A stretch of 63,396 nt of DNA from Chloroflexota bacterium (GTDB lineage: Bacteria > Chloroflexota > Anaerolineae > Promineifilales > Promineifilaceae): NCBI GenBank assembly GCA_013112725.1, contig JABFFZ010000023.1:1-63396 (forward strand). Direction: 5' to 3'. The notes beneath the pieces are model-generated. The model was not told where the DNA came from. It made no database searches and saw only the letters and a list, made by a program, of their open reading frames with translations. The position numbers were made by a program, and so were the translations under genes. This document shows positions 1 to 8,619 of the stretch, in pieces. Positions within the stretch are counted from its first letter, which is position 1. Each line of letters opens with the position of its first letter.

Positions 1-5
1 GCGGT

Positions 6-86
6 TCAATGAAATCCGGTGCGGAGTTCTTGGATTTCTCGCTTAAGTTTCTTGTTTTCTGCTCGCAGTTGTTCTACTTCGTCCAT
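6..86 (-). CDS. Short coiled-coil ORF (26 aa), possible fragment
   Basis: Reading leftward from the ATG at 86, a 26-residue ORF begins MDEVEQLRAENKKLKREI and stops at position 6. The leucine/lysine/glutamate spacing is that of a short coiled coil, like the N-terminal part of some transposases or other regulatory proteins. It is very short and sits at the window edge, so it may be a gene fragment or chance. Confidence 0.25.
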   Translation of the reverse strand: MDEVEQLRAENKKLKREIQELRTGFH

Positions 87-212
87 GCTTATCATTTATA
101 CCACAGGCTTTAGACCTGTATAGATACTAATGTCAAACTATCCGCCTTGTTTTCCCTGATTTGTGGTCTTGACAATGGGGTTCACCTTAATGGTTTAAAC
201 CCATCCCGAAAG

Positions 213-527
213 ATGGAACGAGTTTTGACTAGCAAAAATAGCCCTGTTCCCCGTTTGGAAAAACAAATTTACAAGATTCCTAAAAAGACTTTGCAACTAG
301 AAGTTAAACGAGTTGCTGGAGAAATTGGCCATATCCCGTCACGAGATGAACTTACACAATTTGGTAAATATCCTATTGAGTATTACGATAAATATTTTGT
401 AAGTTGGGGCGGAGTCACCGCCGCCGCCCGCACTACTGGCATGACTGAAAAACGAAATGGCAATAACGGTCACGAAGTTACTCAGCAGTTGCGTTTACTT
501 GAAAGCAAGGCTGAGTTAAAAACCTGA
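213..527 (+). CDS. HNH/homing-endonuclease-associated repeat protein
   Basis: Small protein of about 104 residues from the ATG at 213; an in-frame TTG at 147 would add 22 residues. The second half (VAGEIGHIPSRDELTQFGKY, then a segment ending SWGGVTAAARTTGM) matches the pattern of the HNH-endonuclease-associated repeat: a helix, 'G..PsrdE', then an FxSW-like turn and an A.r.aG helix. The family is thought to help bind DNA in homing or HNH endonucleases and in stand-alone small proteins. No HNH catalytic motif is visible, so this is a repeat-only protein or a remnant. Base composition is lower in GC than the following typA gene and the coding part has no ACGGCCGT, consistent with a mobile origin. 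Function is unknown. Confidence 0.5.
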   Translation: MERVLTSKNSPVPRLEKQIYKIPKKTLQLEVKRVAGEIGHIPSRDELTQFGKYPIEYYDKYFVSWGGVTAAARTTGMTEKRNGNNGHEVTQQLRLLESKAELKT

Positions 528-566
528 AACATCTGCAACCCTAAGAGCGGCACAACATTGCGTGCA

Positions 567-662
567 GCGGACAAGGGCGGGCTTTGCCCTCCCTTCCAGA
601 GATTCAGCGCCATCGGCGGATTCTACTTTTGGGTTTTTTCTGCCAAATCCCGCCCTTGCCGC
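567..662. repeat. Inverted repeat in the gap between the HNH-repeat gene and typA
   Basis: The arm GCGGaCAAGGGCGGG at 567-581 is mirrored by CCCGCCCTTGCCGC at 649-662, and the left arm itself folds with GCCCT at 585-589. The rest of 528-870 shows no convincing ORF; the 62-codon frame at 584-772 is low-complexity and has no RBS. Confidence 0.5.
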
Positions 663-870
663 TAACGCTTGCCGTTAGACTCGTAATAGATATTGAAATT
701 TCACGGCCGTACCCCCCCTCCCTCCCTCTCCCATCTCCACACCCAAACGCCTCAAATCCCGGCAGGTATTGAAATTCTAAACGGATTCTCTATAAGACGG
801 CCGTCACATTGCCAACTCATCCCCCATCCGGTAGAATTCCCCCAGATTATTTAACTTACACAATCCACTA

Positions 871-897
871 CCCGGCCCATCCAGGCCGGGTATTTTT
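871..897 (+). terminator. Rho-independent terminator-like hairpin
   Basis: CCCGGCC (871-877) pairs with GGCCGGG (884-890) around a six-base loop and is followed by TATTTTT. It reads on the plus strand, upstream of typA, and probably ends transcription arriving from the left. Confidence 0.7.
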
Positions 898-903
898 ATG
901 CCG

Positions 904-963
904 TGAAACGTGATGCGTGAACCGTGAACCAACGGATGACGCATCACGCATCACGCATCACGG
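904..963. repeat. ATGCGTG-word repeat before typA
   Basis: Repeats of GTGATGCGTGA followed by its complement TCACGCATCACGCATCACG form a self-complementary block just before the typA start. The same word family occurs at 13642, 22772, 34321, 35510 and 53151. Confidence 0.8.
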
Positions 964-967
964 ATTT

Positions 968-2803
968 ATGACACAACAACTCAGAAACGATATTCGCAAC
1001 ATCGCCATCATCGCCCACGTGGATCACGGCAAGACCACCCTCGTAGATGGCATGTTGAAACAAACCAACGTCTTCCGCCAAAACCAGACCGTCAGCGAGC
1101 GTATACTCGACTCCAACGACCTGGAACGCGAGCGAGGCATCACCATCCTGGCCAAAAACACCAGCATCCTCTACGAAGGCATCACCATCAACCTGGTGGA
1201 CACCCCCGGCCACGCCGACTTTGGCGGCGAAGTAGAACGCATCGTGAACATGGTAGATGGCGTGCTGTTGCTGGTAGACGCCGTGGAAGGCCCGATGCCC
1301 CAAACCCGCTTTGTGCTGCGCCAGGCCTTGCAGGCCGGCTGCAAGGTGATTGTGGTGGTCAACAAAATTGACCGCCCCGCCGCCCGCCCGGACTACGCCG
1401 TCAATGCCACCTTCGACCTCTTTGTAGACCTGGGCGCATCGGAAGAACAGGCCGACTTCCAGGTGATCTATACACGGGCATTGGAAGGGCGGGCCGGGTT
1501 TGCCCCGGATGTGATGGCGGATGATTTACGGCCGTTGTTCAACACCATTATCAACTACCTCCCCCCACCCCTGGTAAACCCCGATGGGCCAACCCAACTG
1601 CTCGTCACCACCCTCGAATACAGCAGCTACGTCGGCAAAATTGCCATCGGCCGCCTCACCAGCGGCATCCTGCGCGCCGGGCAGCCCATCATGCACATTA
1701 CCGCCGAAGGGGAGATGAAACCGGGCAAAGTCACCAAACTGTACACCTACCGCGACCTGAAACGGCAGGAACAAAACGAAGTCACCGCCGGGGATATTGC
1801 CGCCGTTGCCGGCATTGCCGATGTGGGCATTGGCGACACCATTGCCGATATGAATGAGCCACGGCCGTTGCCCCCCATCAAGGTTGAAGAACCCACTGTG
1901 CGCATGACCTTCAGCATCAACGACAGCCCCTTTGCCGGGCGTGAGGGCAAATTTGTCACCAGCCGCCAGATTCGGGAACGGCTGCAAAACGAATTGGAAA
2001 GCAATGTGGCCCTGCGGGTGCAAGAAACAGACAAAGCGGGCGAATTTGTGGTCTCCGGGCGCGGCGAACTGCACCTGGCCATCCTCATTGAGACGATGCG
2101 CCGCGAAGGGTACGAATTTGCCGTCAGCCGCCCGGAAGTCATCTTCCATGAAACAGATGACGGCCGTGCCGAACCCATCGAACACGTTTTCCTGGAAGTG
2201 CATCAAGATTACTGGGGGGCCGTCGCCGAAATGTTGGGGCGGCGGCGCGGCCGGGCCATCAACATGCAGTATGGCGACGATGGCACCGTCTACGCCGAAT
2301 ATCTGGTGCCCACGCGCGGCATGTTGGGGCTGCGCCAGCCCTTCCTCACCGCCACGCGCGGCACCGGCATCTTCAACACCCTCTTCCACGCCTACGAACC
2401 GTACCAGGGCGAAATTGAACACAACGAACTGGCTTCCATGGTCTCATTGGAAACCGGCAAGGTCAGCGCCTACGCCTTGCAGCATCTTACTTCACGCGGC
2501 GTCTTCTTCGTAGACCCCACCGAGGAAGTGTATGCCGGGCAGGTAGTGGGTGAACATATCCGCGATGACGAACTGGTGGTCAACGTCTGCCGCACCAAAA
2601 ACCTGACCGGCCATCGCGCCGTGCCCAAAGCGATTGTGGAAGCGCTGCCCGCCGCCACCAAATTCTCGCTGGACGAAGCAATTGAATACCTGCACGAAGA
2701 CGAACTGCTGGAAGTGACCCCCACCTCCCTACGCATCCGCAAAAGAGAACTCCGCCACGCCGAACGCCAAAAAGAGACGAAACGCGCTAAATTCGCCGTA
2801 TAG
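968..2803 (+). CDS. typA: Ribosome-associated GTPase TypA/BipA
   Basis: Translational GTPase of the BipA family, 611 residues from the ATG at 968 ([20 protein letters not shown]). The upstream extension to 917 is only translated repeat DNA and is rejected. G1 AHVDHGKTT lies at residues 16-24, the switch-I RERGIT at about 54-59, DTPGH (G3) and NKID (G4) follow, then domain II, two EF-G-like domains and the BipA-specific C-terminal domain. BipA binds the ribosome in a GTP-dependent way and supports 50S assembly and stress or low-temperature growth. The gene stands alone on the plus strand between a repeat block and a perfect hairpin that overlaps its stop codon. Identification is very secure. 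Confidence 0.97.
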   Translation: MTQQLRNDIRNIAIIAHVDHGKTTLVDGMLKQTNVFRQNQTVSERILDSNDLERERGITILAKNTSILYEGITINLVDTPGHADFGGEVERIVNMVDGVLLLVDAVEGPMPQTRFVLRQALQAGCKVIVVVNKIDRPAARPDYAVNATFDLFVDLGASEEQADFQVIYTRALEGRAGFAPDVMADDLRPLFNTIINYLPPPLVNPDGPTQLLVTTLEYSSYVGKIAIGRLTSGILRAGQPIMHITAEGEMKPGKVTKLYTYRDLKRQEQNEVTAGDIAAVAGIADVGIGDTIADMNEPRPLPPIKVEEPTVRMTFSINDSPFAGREGKFVTSRQIRERLQNELESNVALRVQETDKAGEFVVSGRGELHLAILIETMRREGYEFAVSRPEVIFHETDDGRAEPIEHVFLEVHQDYWGAVAEMLGRRRGRAINMQYGDDGTVYAEYLVPTRGMLGLRQPFLTATRGTGIFNTLFHAYEPYQGEIEHNELASMVSLETGKVSAYALQHLTSRGVFFVDPTEEVYAGQVVGEHIRDDELVVNVCRTKNLTGHRAVPKAIVEALPAATKFSLDEAIEYLHEDELLEVTPTSLRIRKRELRHAERQKETKRAKFAV

Positions 2804-2834
2804 GTGCGACGCACTTCGTAAGTGCGTCGCACCT
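2802..2834. terminator. Perfect 15-bp hairpin between two convergent genes
   Basis: AGGTGCGACGCACTT at 2802-2816 is exactly complementary to 2820-2834 with a 3-base loop. It overlaps the typA stop and abuts the stop of the convergent Uma2 gene at 2835. There is no long T tract, but its place and perfect stem suggest a shared bidirectional terminator or a palindromic element. Confidence 0.6.
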
Positions 2835-3500
2835 CTATTGGATCATTTGTGCCAACACCTGGTTCTTGCGTTTGGCGTCGAAAATGGCAACGACGGGAAT
2901 GGTGAATCCGGTCACGGCCGTGCTCGTCAAACTCCCCTCCTGAATCTTAAACAACAACTCATACCCCCCCTGGCGCAGCACATATTGTTCCACCGTCTGC
3001 TTCTCAGGATCAAGGATCCAATACTCCCCCACCCCATGTGCCGCATAATCTTCAAATTTGATGCCCCGATCCACATGCTCCGTACCCGGCGACAACACCT
3101 CGGCCACAAAATCAGGCGCGGGGTATTTCACCTGTTGTGGTGATAGATTTTTTGACTTTTCAACCCCATAAAAGGCAACATCTGGCAGATAATCATTACG
3201 TGTCAGCGCCACCAAAACCGTTTCTGAACCCAGAAAACCTAAATCATGCTCATCAACAAATGTACGCAGCAGCGATGTCAAATTGACAACCGCATCCGTA
3301 TGTTGCTTTTTAGCAGGGGTTTGCACAACAACTTCTCCATTAATAAATTCAGCTTTGATATCCTCTGTGAGCCAATCGTAAAATGACTCCCGCTTGTAAT
3401 GCTCCTCATCAAGATAGCTTTGCAGCGCCCTGGCATACAAAGGGAGCTTAGGAGACTTAAGTATCGGTTCCAATGGCGTCAACATCATCTCACTCATCAT
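2835..3500 (-). CDS. Uma2 family (DUF820) PD-(D/E)XK nuclease-fold protein
   Basis: Protein of 221 residues. The typical Uma2 segments are present: an N-terminal helical part with an 'inGEvVvqtPak' strand pair, PDVAFYG, then APDFVAEVLSPGTEHVDRG, and the closing GVGEYWILDPE. The Asp of PDV and Glu of VAEV are the usual metal-binding acidic residues of the restriction-endonuclease-like fold, with the Lys of GIKFEDYA close by. The family is greatly expanded in cyanobacteria and Chloroflexota; its cellular role is not established. It converges on typA. The start at 3500 has GAGGTGGC just upstream; internal ATGs at 3497 and 3488 are possible. Confidence 0.9.
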   Translation of the reverse strand: MMSEMMLTPLEPILKSPKLPLYARALQSYLDEEHYKRESFYDWLTEDIKAEFINGEVVVQTPAKKQHTDAVVNLTSLLRTFVDEHDLGFLGSETVLVALTRNDYLPDVAFYGVEKSKNLSPQQVKYPAPDFVAEVLSPGTEHVDRGIKFEDYAAHGVGEYWILDPEKQTVEQYVLRQGGYELLFKIQEGSLTSTAVTGFTIPVVAIFDAKRKNQVLAQMIQ

Positions 3501-3554
3501 GCCACCTCATGCCCACATTATATACAGAGTGACCAAGCCAGTCACGTTACTATT

Positions 3555-3584
3555 AGGAAAAAGAAGGGAGGGGAGGCCTCCCTT
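3555..3584 (-). terminator. Rho-independent terminator of the FAD oxidoreductase gene
   Basis: On the minus strand AAGGGAGG and CCTCCCTT (3584-3577 and 3571-3564) form a stem followed by CTTTTTCC. It starts at the stop codon of the gene at 3584-4894. Confidence 0.75.
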
Positions 3585-4894
3585 TACGATTTAACTTGAT
3601 CAATGAGAGAGGCCGCGCGACGGCCGATCTCGACAGCATAGTTGGTGCCGCGATCCCAGGGGTAGACCTGGCTCATGCTGGCAAAGTAGAGGCCGGGGAT
3701 GGGAGTGCAAATGTCGGGGATGGCCTGCGAATGGTTGAGCAGGGGCACAGGCTGGGCATACTTTTCGCGGAAGAGCCAGCTTTGGCGAATCCATTCGGGG
3801 CAAAATTCGGGGTTAATTTTGCTCAGGGCGGCCACAAACTTGTTTTGCAGTTTCTCTTTGTCCATGCTCATGTAGGGGTGGTCGGGGGTGACGTAATCGC
3901 CACAGTAGAGGATGTGGTCGCCGCCGTAATGCTGCCGGTCAATGTAGTTGGTATGCTCTACCAGCGCCAGGAAGGGGTATTGGCCGTCACTTTTTTCCGG
4001 GGAGCTGGCGGGGATGTTCAGCCAGTAGGTGAGGCGGTCGGGCATAAACGGCCGTACCAACGCCAACGTCAGCACCACCGCCCCCATGCTCTTCAGCGAC
4101 AACAACTGCCCCAGGTAGGTGGCCGGTAAATCGGGGGCCAGTTTGCTCAACAAACCGGGGGATGTCGTCGCCAGGCAGGCGTCAAAATGGTGCGTCTCAC
4201 CGGCGATGTACAGGGTCAGGCCGCCGTCCGCCGGTTCAAGGCGCTGCACCGGGCTGTTCAGTTGTAGGCAGCCGCCTTTTTGCTGGACTACGGCCGTTAA
4301 CCTATCCACAAACGCCTGAAACCCGCCCACAAAATAACCCAGCCGGGGGCTGCGCACATGCACCCGCGCCCACATCCAGGCCATGTTCACGTCCTGGTAA
4401 TACGGCCCAAACTTGCCAATGAGCAGCGGCCGCCACACCGTCTCGTAAATTTTGTCGCCATACCAATGGCGCAGCCAGCTATCGGCCGTTTGTTTTTCTA
4501 GCTCTTTCCAGGGTTTGGTGAAGCGCAAATAGGCGCTGACCAGCCCAAAGCGGAACGTGTCCAGCAAGTTGAAGCCGGAAAAGGTAAACCAACGCAGAGG
4601 AGAGTCAAAGGGTTCGATACGGCCGTTGACGATCACCGATGTCGTGGGGCGCGGGAAAAACAGGTGGTCGCTAAACCCAATTTCTTCCACCAACCCAATA
4701 ATCGCTTTATCCGACTTAAACAGGTGGTGGTAAAACTTCTCCAGCGGCCATTCCCACGTTTCGTCGCGGAAGCCGCCCGCCAGCCCACCGGGCCGGTCGC
4801 TGGCCTCAAACAGGGTCACGTCGTGCCCCGCGTTCAATAAGTCATATGCTGCTGAAAGCCCGGCAATGCCGGCGCCGATGATTGCTATTTTCAT
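3584..4894 (-). CDS. NAD(P)/FAD-dependent amine-oxidase-type oxidoreductase
   Basis: Flavoprotein of 436 residues that begins with a classic dinucleotide-binding motif GAGIAGLSAAYDL at residues 7-19, followed by FEASDRPGGLAGGF, the second FAD contact typical of the HemY/phytoene-desaturase/amine-oxidase group. A C-terminal GLYFASMSQVYPWDRGTNYA holds the closing FAD-binding segment. Members of this subgroup often sit with polyprenol or glycolipid genes and resemble UDP-galactopyranose mutase in their N-terminal part; the substrate here cannot be told. The downstream partner on the same strand (4947-5954, transcribed first) is a lipid-flippase-like membrane protein, suggesting a shared envelope-lipid role. 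Confidence 0.85.
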   Translation of the reverse strand: MKIAIIGAGIAGLSAAYDLLNAGHDVTLFEASDRPGGLAGGFRDETWEWPLEKFYHHLFKSDKAIIGLVEEIGFSDHLFFPRPTTSVIVNGRIEPFDSPLRWFTFSGFNLLDTFRFGLVSAYLRFTKPWKELEKQTADSWLRHWYGDKIYETVWRPLLIGKFGPYYQDVNMAWMWARVHVRSPRLGYFVGGFQAFVDRLTAVVQQKGGCLQLNSPVQRLEPADGGLTLYIAGETHHFDACLATTSPGLLSKLAPDLPATYLGQLLSLKSMGAVVLTLALVRPFMPDRLTYWLNIPASSPEKSDGQYPFLALVEHTNYIDRQHYGGDHILYCGDYVTPDHPYMSMDKEKLQNKFVAALSKINPEFCPEWIRQSWLFREKYAQPVPLLNHSQAIPDICTPIPGLYFASMSQVYPWDRGTNYAVEIGRRAASLIDQVKS

Positions 4895-4897
4895 AGA

Positions 4898-4946
4898 GTA
4901 ATTGGGTGATTGGGTAATTGGGTAATTGGGTAATTACACAATTACA
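4898..4946. repeat. ATTGGGTA-word repeat
   Basis: Four near-identical TAATTGGG units followed by the complementary TAATTACACAATTACA fill the whole gap between the two minus-strand genes. Confidence 0.85.
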
Positions 4947-5954
4947 TCAAACTGCCTCTTTCTCCTGCACTTCCACCGCCTTGCCAAACGTAGACCAGCG
5001 CATCCCGGCGCGAATCATGTAATACGCGCCGAGCAGGGTGATGGGCAGCCACAGGGCGGCGTGCAGGACCAATGTGTAAGCAGTGGCGATTTCTTTGGAC
5101 ACGCCATACAGTTGCAGCACAGCAATACCCGGCGCGTCAAACGTGCCCACATAACCCGGCGCGGCGGGAAAGGTGGTCATCAAATTGACCACGCCGTTCA
5201 TTAACATCAGGGCAAAAAAGCTCACCTGAAAATCAAACGCCTGCATCACAAACCAGTATTTGACCGTTTCCAACAACCAGATGATGACCGAGGTGAAAAA
5301 TATCATCAACACGCTGCGGAAACTGCGCAGCGATTCCAGCCCTGTCAGAAACCGCTGCAAAAAGGTGAGCAGGGAATGGTGAATGCGGTGCGGGAAAATT
5401 TTATAGCTGATCGCCTCGGCCACTTTGTAAAACCAATCGGGAAAGGCAGCCATTACAAAGAAGAGCAGCAGCGCCAGGAAAAAGGCGGCGCTGGCATAGT
5501 TGACCAGGACGCGCACAAAGTCACCGCCAACGGGCAAGGGGGTAAACGGCAGGGCCACAAAGACGAAGATGAGCATGACCAGCCCATCAAATACCCGTTC
5601 CACCACCACCGTGGCCAGGCTGGCGCTCATGGGAATGGCTTCCCGTTCACGCAGCACAAAGGAACGCAGCACTTCGCCCGCCCGCGCCGGGTAGACGTTA
5701 TTGCCCATGTAGCCAATGACGACGACGGGGAAGAGACGGATGAGGGGGACGTGTTTCAACGGCCGTAACATAGTGTCCCACCGCCACGTCCGCGCCCACA
5801 CCGCCAAAAAGTAGACCACAATGCCCGGCGCCAACCAACCAAGCCGCGCCGAGTGCATATAGTCCCAAACATCGCCCAACTTCAGGCCACGCAGCGCCAG
5901 CCACATAAAAAAGGCGCTCACCAGCAGCCCCAGCCACAATTTCCAGTTTTTCAA
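4947..5954 (-). CDS. Lysylphosphatidylglycerol synthase transmembrane / UPF0104 flippase-like protein
   Basis: Polytopic membrane protein of about 335 residues with some eight hydrophobic segments, matching the MprF-flippase/YbhN/AglD family. Marker segments are RTWRWDTMLRPL, the conserved YMGNNVYPARAGEVLRSFVL and the late AAPGYVGTFDAP. The family contains lipid flippases and partners of glycosyl-lipid enzymes. The open frame continues to a TTG at 6011, but that extension (ITQLLNYPITHKDW) is translated repeat DNA. The TTG at 5954 is preceded by AAGGA at a normal distance and begins directly with LKNWKLWLG, so it is chosen here; neither start is ATG. Likely co-transcribed with the FAD oxidoreductase downstream. 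Confidence 0.85.
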   Translation of the reverse strand: MKNWKLWLGLLVSAFFMWLALRGLKLGDVWDYMHSARLGWLAPGIVVYFLAVWARTWRWDTMLRPLKHVPLIRLFPVVVIGYMGNNVYPARAGEVLRSFVLREREAIPMSASLATVVVERVFDGLVMLIFVFVALPFTPLPVGGDFVRVLVNYASAAFFLALLLFFVMAAFPDWFYKVAEAISYKIFPHRIHHSLLTFLQRFLTGLESLRSFRSVLMIFFTSVIIWLLETVKYWFVMQAFDFQVSFFALMLMNGVVNLMTTFPAAPGYVGTFDAPGIAVLQLYGVSKEIATAYTLVLHAALWLPITLLGAYYMIRAGMRWSTFGKAVEVQEKEAV

Positions 5955-5969
5955 TACCCAATCCTTGTG

Positions 5970-6040
5970 GGTAATTGGGTAATTGAGTAATTGGGTAATT
6001 TGCTGCTTCAATTACCCAATTACCCAATTACTCAATTACC
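5970..6040. repeat. ATTGGGTA-word inverted repeat
   Basis: GGGTAATTGGGTAATTGAGT at about 5969-5988 and its continuation to 6000 are mirrored by CAATTACCCAATTACCCAAT and onward to 6040, giving a hairpin of about 30 bp with an eight-base loop. It lies at the 5' end of the flippase-like gene and could supply an alternative start. From 6041 to 6208 nothing convincing is seen. Confidence 0.85.
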
Positions 6041-6208
6041 ATTTCTTCCAAAATATACACCCCTTGCCAGGGCAAAGCGCAATTGTATCAGTTCTTGCCA
6101 AAGGATGAATGGGTATTATTGGCTTGCCCGCAGTATGTGTAAAAAAGAACTACAAGACGTGTTTGTGGCGGCTCCGCCCAAAAACCCTCTGCCTCCGTCT
6201 ATAAACAA

Positions 6209-6242
6209 AAACGCCGCAAGTTTCTAAAACCTTACGGCGTTT
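6209..6242 (-). terminator. Terminator of the exported repeat protein
   Basis: AAACGCCGCAAG (6209-6220) pairs with CTTACGGCGTTT (6231-6242) with one mismatch. On the minus strand the stem is followed by TTTTTGTTTAT. It lies 124 bases past the stop at 6366; the sequence between holds no gene. Confidence 0.65.
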
Positions 6243-6365
6243 GTTGACATCGGGTTAATGACTTGCTAGGCCAAATTGAGGCTATCTCCTCGCCCGCCTT
6301 ACAACTCTGCTGTAAATCCAACCGGCTTTGACAAATCAGATGTACATCAGATTCTCACACACTGC

Positions 6366-7142
6366 TCAAGGCCTCCATTTGAGAGAGGATGTTTTTTTGA
6401 ACATGTAACCCATGTATTCACAGGTACTTCCCATATTACAAGTGATAGATGTGCCGCTGTAATTTGTGTGTTCGAAATGAATGAACTGGCTACAACCGCT
6501 GTAACTTCGTGAAGAACCTATGCCATCTCCCCAACCAAATTGATGAATATCTGGATATTGGAACTGATCACCATCTAAACAACCATCACTATCACCTATC
6601 CAGCTGACACTACTGCCAGAGAAACCACTTGCCCACCAGCTTTGCCCAATTATGGCATTAAGAAGAGTCTCACCTTCAATACTAGCATCTCCATTTAACA
6701 TTTCATCAGTGACCGCACCTGGTTCTACATCAGCAGGTAGGTGGACACGGCCGTTTGTGGCTACCGCAACAGCTTCCTGATAGGTAGGGTAGCAGCCTAA
6801 TTCTTGGGCCTTGGATGCTGTTTCGCCCTCTTGCAATGGCTCTAAATGCACAACACAATGTTGTTCTTCTCCAACCTGACTAAATTGGGATACACTATCT
6901 TCCCGTGCATCAGACGAGAGGATGGCTTCCACTTCTTCCATCGAATCATAGCAGCCTAAGTCGGTGGCTTCAGACGATTCGGCCCCTGCCTGCAAGGGCT
7001 CCAACAAAACCGCACAATGGCGCTCCAACTCATTTTGCGCCGTTTGCGCCGATAGGTCGGTAAAGAAGTTGACTGCAAGCAACCCTACTGCAATCATCAA
7101 CACAAACAAAGCAATTACTAACCTCGTATTTTGATGTATCAT
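6366..7142 (-). CDS. Exported protein with two Cys-LEPLQ repeats and a crystallin/I36-like C-terminus
   Basis: Protein of 258 residues from the ATG at 7142, which has AAGGAG nine bases upstream; a longer frame to 7208 is rejected. A hydrophobic segment at residues 7-25 (VIALFVLMIAVGLLAVNFF) acts as a signal anchor or signal peptide. Two repeats follow, each C-[AV]-V-x-LEPLQ-x-G-E/A…LGCY-x-[ST]-x(2)-E, about residues 43-75 and 93-127, so four cysteines are placed pairwise. The C-terminal part (GCSQFIHFEHTNYSGTSITC) resembles the beta/gamma-crystallin-like or peptidase-inhibitor-I36-like small Greek-key proteins. No function is known. Only one ACGGCCGT lies in it and its GC is low, unlike its neighbours. 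A terminator-like hairpin follows at 6209. Confidence 0.75.
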   Translation of the reverse strand: MIHQNTRLVIALFVLMIAVGLLAVNFFTDLSAQTAQNELERHCAVLLEPLQAGAESSEATDLGCYDSMEEVEAILSSDAREDSVSQFSQVGEEQHCVVHLEPLQEGETASKAQELGCYPTYQEAVAVATNGRVHLPADVEPGAVTDEMLNGDASIEGETLLNAIIGQSWWASGFSGSSVSWIGDSDGCLDGDQFQYPDIHQFGWGDGIGSSRSYSGCSQFIHFEHTNYSGTSITCNMGSTCEYMGYMFKKTSSLKWRP

Positions 7143-7354
7143 TATTGTCTTCTCCTTATTTTCAGAATCACTATAATCAGGTGCCTTATCAATCTCAGAT
7201 CTAGTCATGAATCATGTCTAGTCATGAATCATGGCGAACCTGAAACCATTACGCTGAATGCCGAAAATGGGTAGAAGCGCTATCCCCTACGCCCAAAAGA
7301 ACATATTGAAACTTATATTATATATGGTGACTCTCCTTTTGTACTGATAAAGGA

Positions 7355-7459
7355 TTCAGGCAGAAGTATAAACGTTCAACTCGCAGGGGAAAGAGAAAAA
7401 GTTCCTGATTTGCCAGGAAGAATTTCCCGACTTTTAGGGAAATTTTCCCTTTTTTGTTG
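7355..7459 (-). promoter_or_regulatory. Duplicated upstream region, copy 1, with two dyads
   Basis: This stretch matches 8620-8730 over about 100 bases. The best-conserved core is AGAGAAAAAGTTCCTGA followed by GGAAGAATTTCCCGACTTTT. It carries an imperfect dyad CAGGAAGAATTTCCCG (7414-7429) and a perfect one AGGGAAATTTTCCCT (7436-7450). On the minus strand both copies share GGAAC, then 28 bases, then TTTATACT, a possible -10. The next minus-strand gene starts at 7142, leaving a leader of about 220 bases in which no gene is seen. Confidence 0.6.
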
Positions 7460-7468
7460 TAAACAAAC

Positions 7469-7499
7469 ACGCCGCGCGTTTTTTAGAAACACGCGGCGT
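7469..7499 (-). terminator. Terminator-like hairpin after the 7549-8160 gene
   Basis: ACGCCGCGCGTTT (7469-7481) pairs with AAACACGCGGCGT (7487-7499) with one mismatch; on the minus strand GTTTGTTTACAAC follows. It closely resembles the hairpin at 6209-6242. Confidence 0.6.
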
Positions 7500-7548
7500 T
7501 TGCTGCTGTTACAGAAAAGCTTACCAAGAAAGAGAATCAGATTGCAGG

Positions 7549-8160
7549 CTACTCCAGCAATTTTTCCAGGTACATGCTGAACGTTTCGTGAATGGCGGAA
7601 GTGGGTTCTGGTAATCCATTGACAACCAATAAAATCAACACGTTCTCTTTGACACCAATAAACCAGTAGGTTATATCCCCTTGTTCGCTGGCTATGGCTA
7701 TTGTTTGTCCAGAGATACCAGATTTTGCCCCGGGCGCGATCGTATCCAGGTTTGTGCCACCGGAGTTCGCCACGTCTTCGGACATAACAGTGGTCACTAT
7801 TTTGGCCTGTTCTGCGGTTGCATACCTATACAAATAATTACCCACGTAAACCACACCATCTCCACTGGGAACAATACCCTCACTGTTGTAACCAGTCTGA
7901 TACTCACTCACCATAGGCACTTTTTCTACGAGCGATGTTTTCATGTTCAGTGGGTGGCTCATATCACTCTTTGTTAAGATACCAGATTCTTGAGATTCAC
8001 TACCCTCTGGAAAATCATCTGCTTGCAATGCTAACCTGGTTAAGTATGGGTCTGGTTGGTACTTATTAAATCTTGAAGCAAATACCGAGCCTGTGACCGC
8101 CACGAGGGACAATAAGACGATAACAAGGGAAAACAGCCGGATTTGTTTTTTTATGTTCAT
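7549..8160 (-). CDS. Exported protein of unknown function
   Basis: Protein of 203 residues from the ATG at 8160 (MNIKKQIRLFSLVIVLLSLV), with GGAG eight bases upstream; the frame continues open to 8211 but lacks an RBS there. A Sec-type signal sequence ends near VTGSVFAS at about residue 28. The mature part holds YQTGYNSEGIVPSGDGVVYV, an 'LYRYATAEQAKIV' helix and a closing helix with FSMYLEKLLE; this looks like a small alpha/beta exported domain. No cysteines or catalytic signature are seen and I do not recognise the family. It lies 52 bases downstream of the frameshifted exported gene and may be co-transcribed with it. Confidence 0.7.
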   Translation of the reverse strand: MNIKKQIRLFSLVIVLLSLVAVTGSVFASRFNKYQPDPYLTRLALQADDFPEGSESQESGILTKSDMSHPLNMKTSLVEKVPMVSEYQTGYNSEGIVPSGDGVVYVGNYLYRYATAEQAKIVTTVMSEDVANSGGTNLDTIAPGAKSGISGQTIAIASEQGDITYWFIGVKENVLILLVVNGLPEPTSAIHETFSMYLEKLLE

Positions 8161-8212
8161 GTTGACTTCTCCAGATTTTCTATTAGACGATGGATATAAG
8201 GCTTGAGCCACC

Positions 8213-8598
8213 TTAATTCATAAACACTTGCGCCTGATAATTTGCCGGATTCCTACGATCTGCACCAGACCAATACCAGGTACCATCAAGCAACAGGGTG
8301 CTTAAAGCCGGCCCCCACCAATGCCACGTGCTAATACAACCAGATCCTGTCCCGCAGGTTGCGGCATCTCCACCTGCCCAAGATAATGCTGATTTTTACC
8401 TGTGCTGCCAATGAAAAAAGCCCCGTAATGAGGTCTCCACCAGGGGTCATAAAAAGCTGCGCCGGTAGTATAGGCTGTGGTTGTTAACCAGTAGCCTTGT
8501 ACTTCTTCACCTGGATGAGCCAGGGCGGAACCTGTTGAAAAAACGAACAAAACCCCAATGCCCACCAGGGCTACAAAAATGGAAAGTTTGTATTTCAT
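8213..8598 (-). pseudogene. Small exported Trp-rich protein, reading frame broken by a 1-base indel
   Basis: From the ATG at 8598 (GGAGG six bases upstream) the frame encodes a clear signal peptide (MKYKLSIFVALVGIGVLFVF, cleavage near ALAHP) and then WLTTTAYTTGAAFYDPWW. As it stands it stops at 8302 after 98 residues. If one base is added to the run of five T (plus strand 8393-8397), translation continues without a stop to 8213 as a Trp-rich tail including STWHWWGPALSTLLLDGTWY and WSGADRRNPANYQAQVFMN, giving about 128 residues. The restored tail is far more protein-like than the present one (LARGIGGGRL). This is either a real phase-varying or decayed gene, or a base-call error in a homopolymer. 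Function unknown. Confidence 0.65.
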
Positions 8599-8619
8599 AT
8601 TTACCTCCAAGTTGTTATA

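Noticed and set aside
904..963. CRISPR array or phage attachment site in the word-repeat blocks
   Set aside because: Units are 7-10 bases, without unique spacers, and no integrase or cas gene is near.
944..1303. Extra small genes from minor frames around typA, queG, miaB and dnaX
   Set aside because: All lie inside larger conserved genes and lack start signals.
1526..2422. Long antisense frame (298 codons) opposite typA
   Set aside because: It mirrors a strongly conserved gene and its translation is a composition artefact of the opposite strand.
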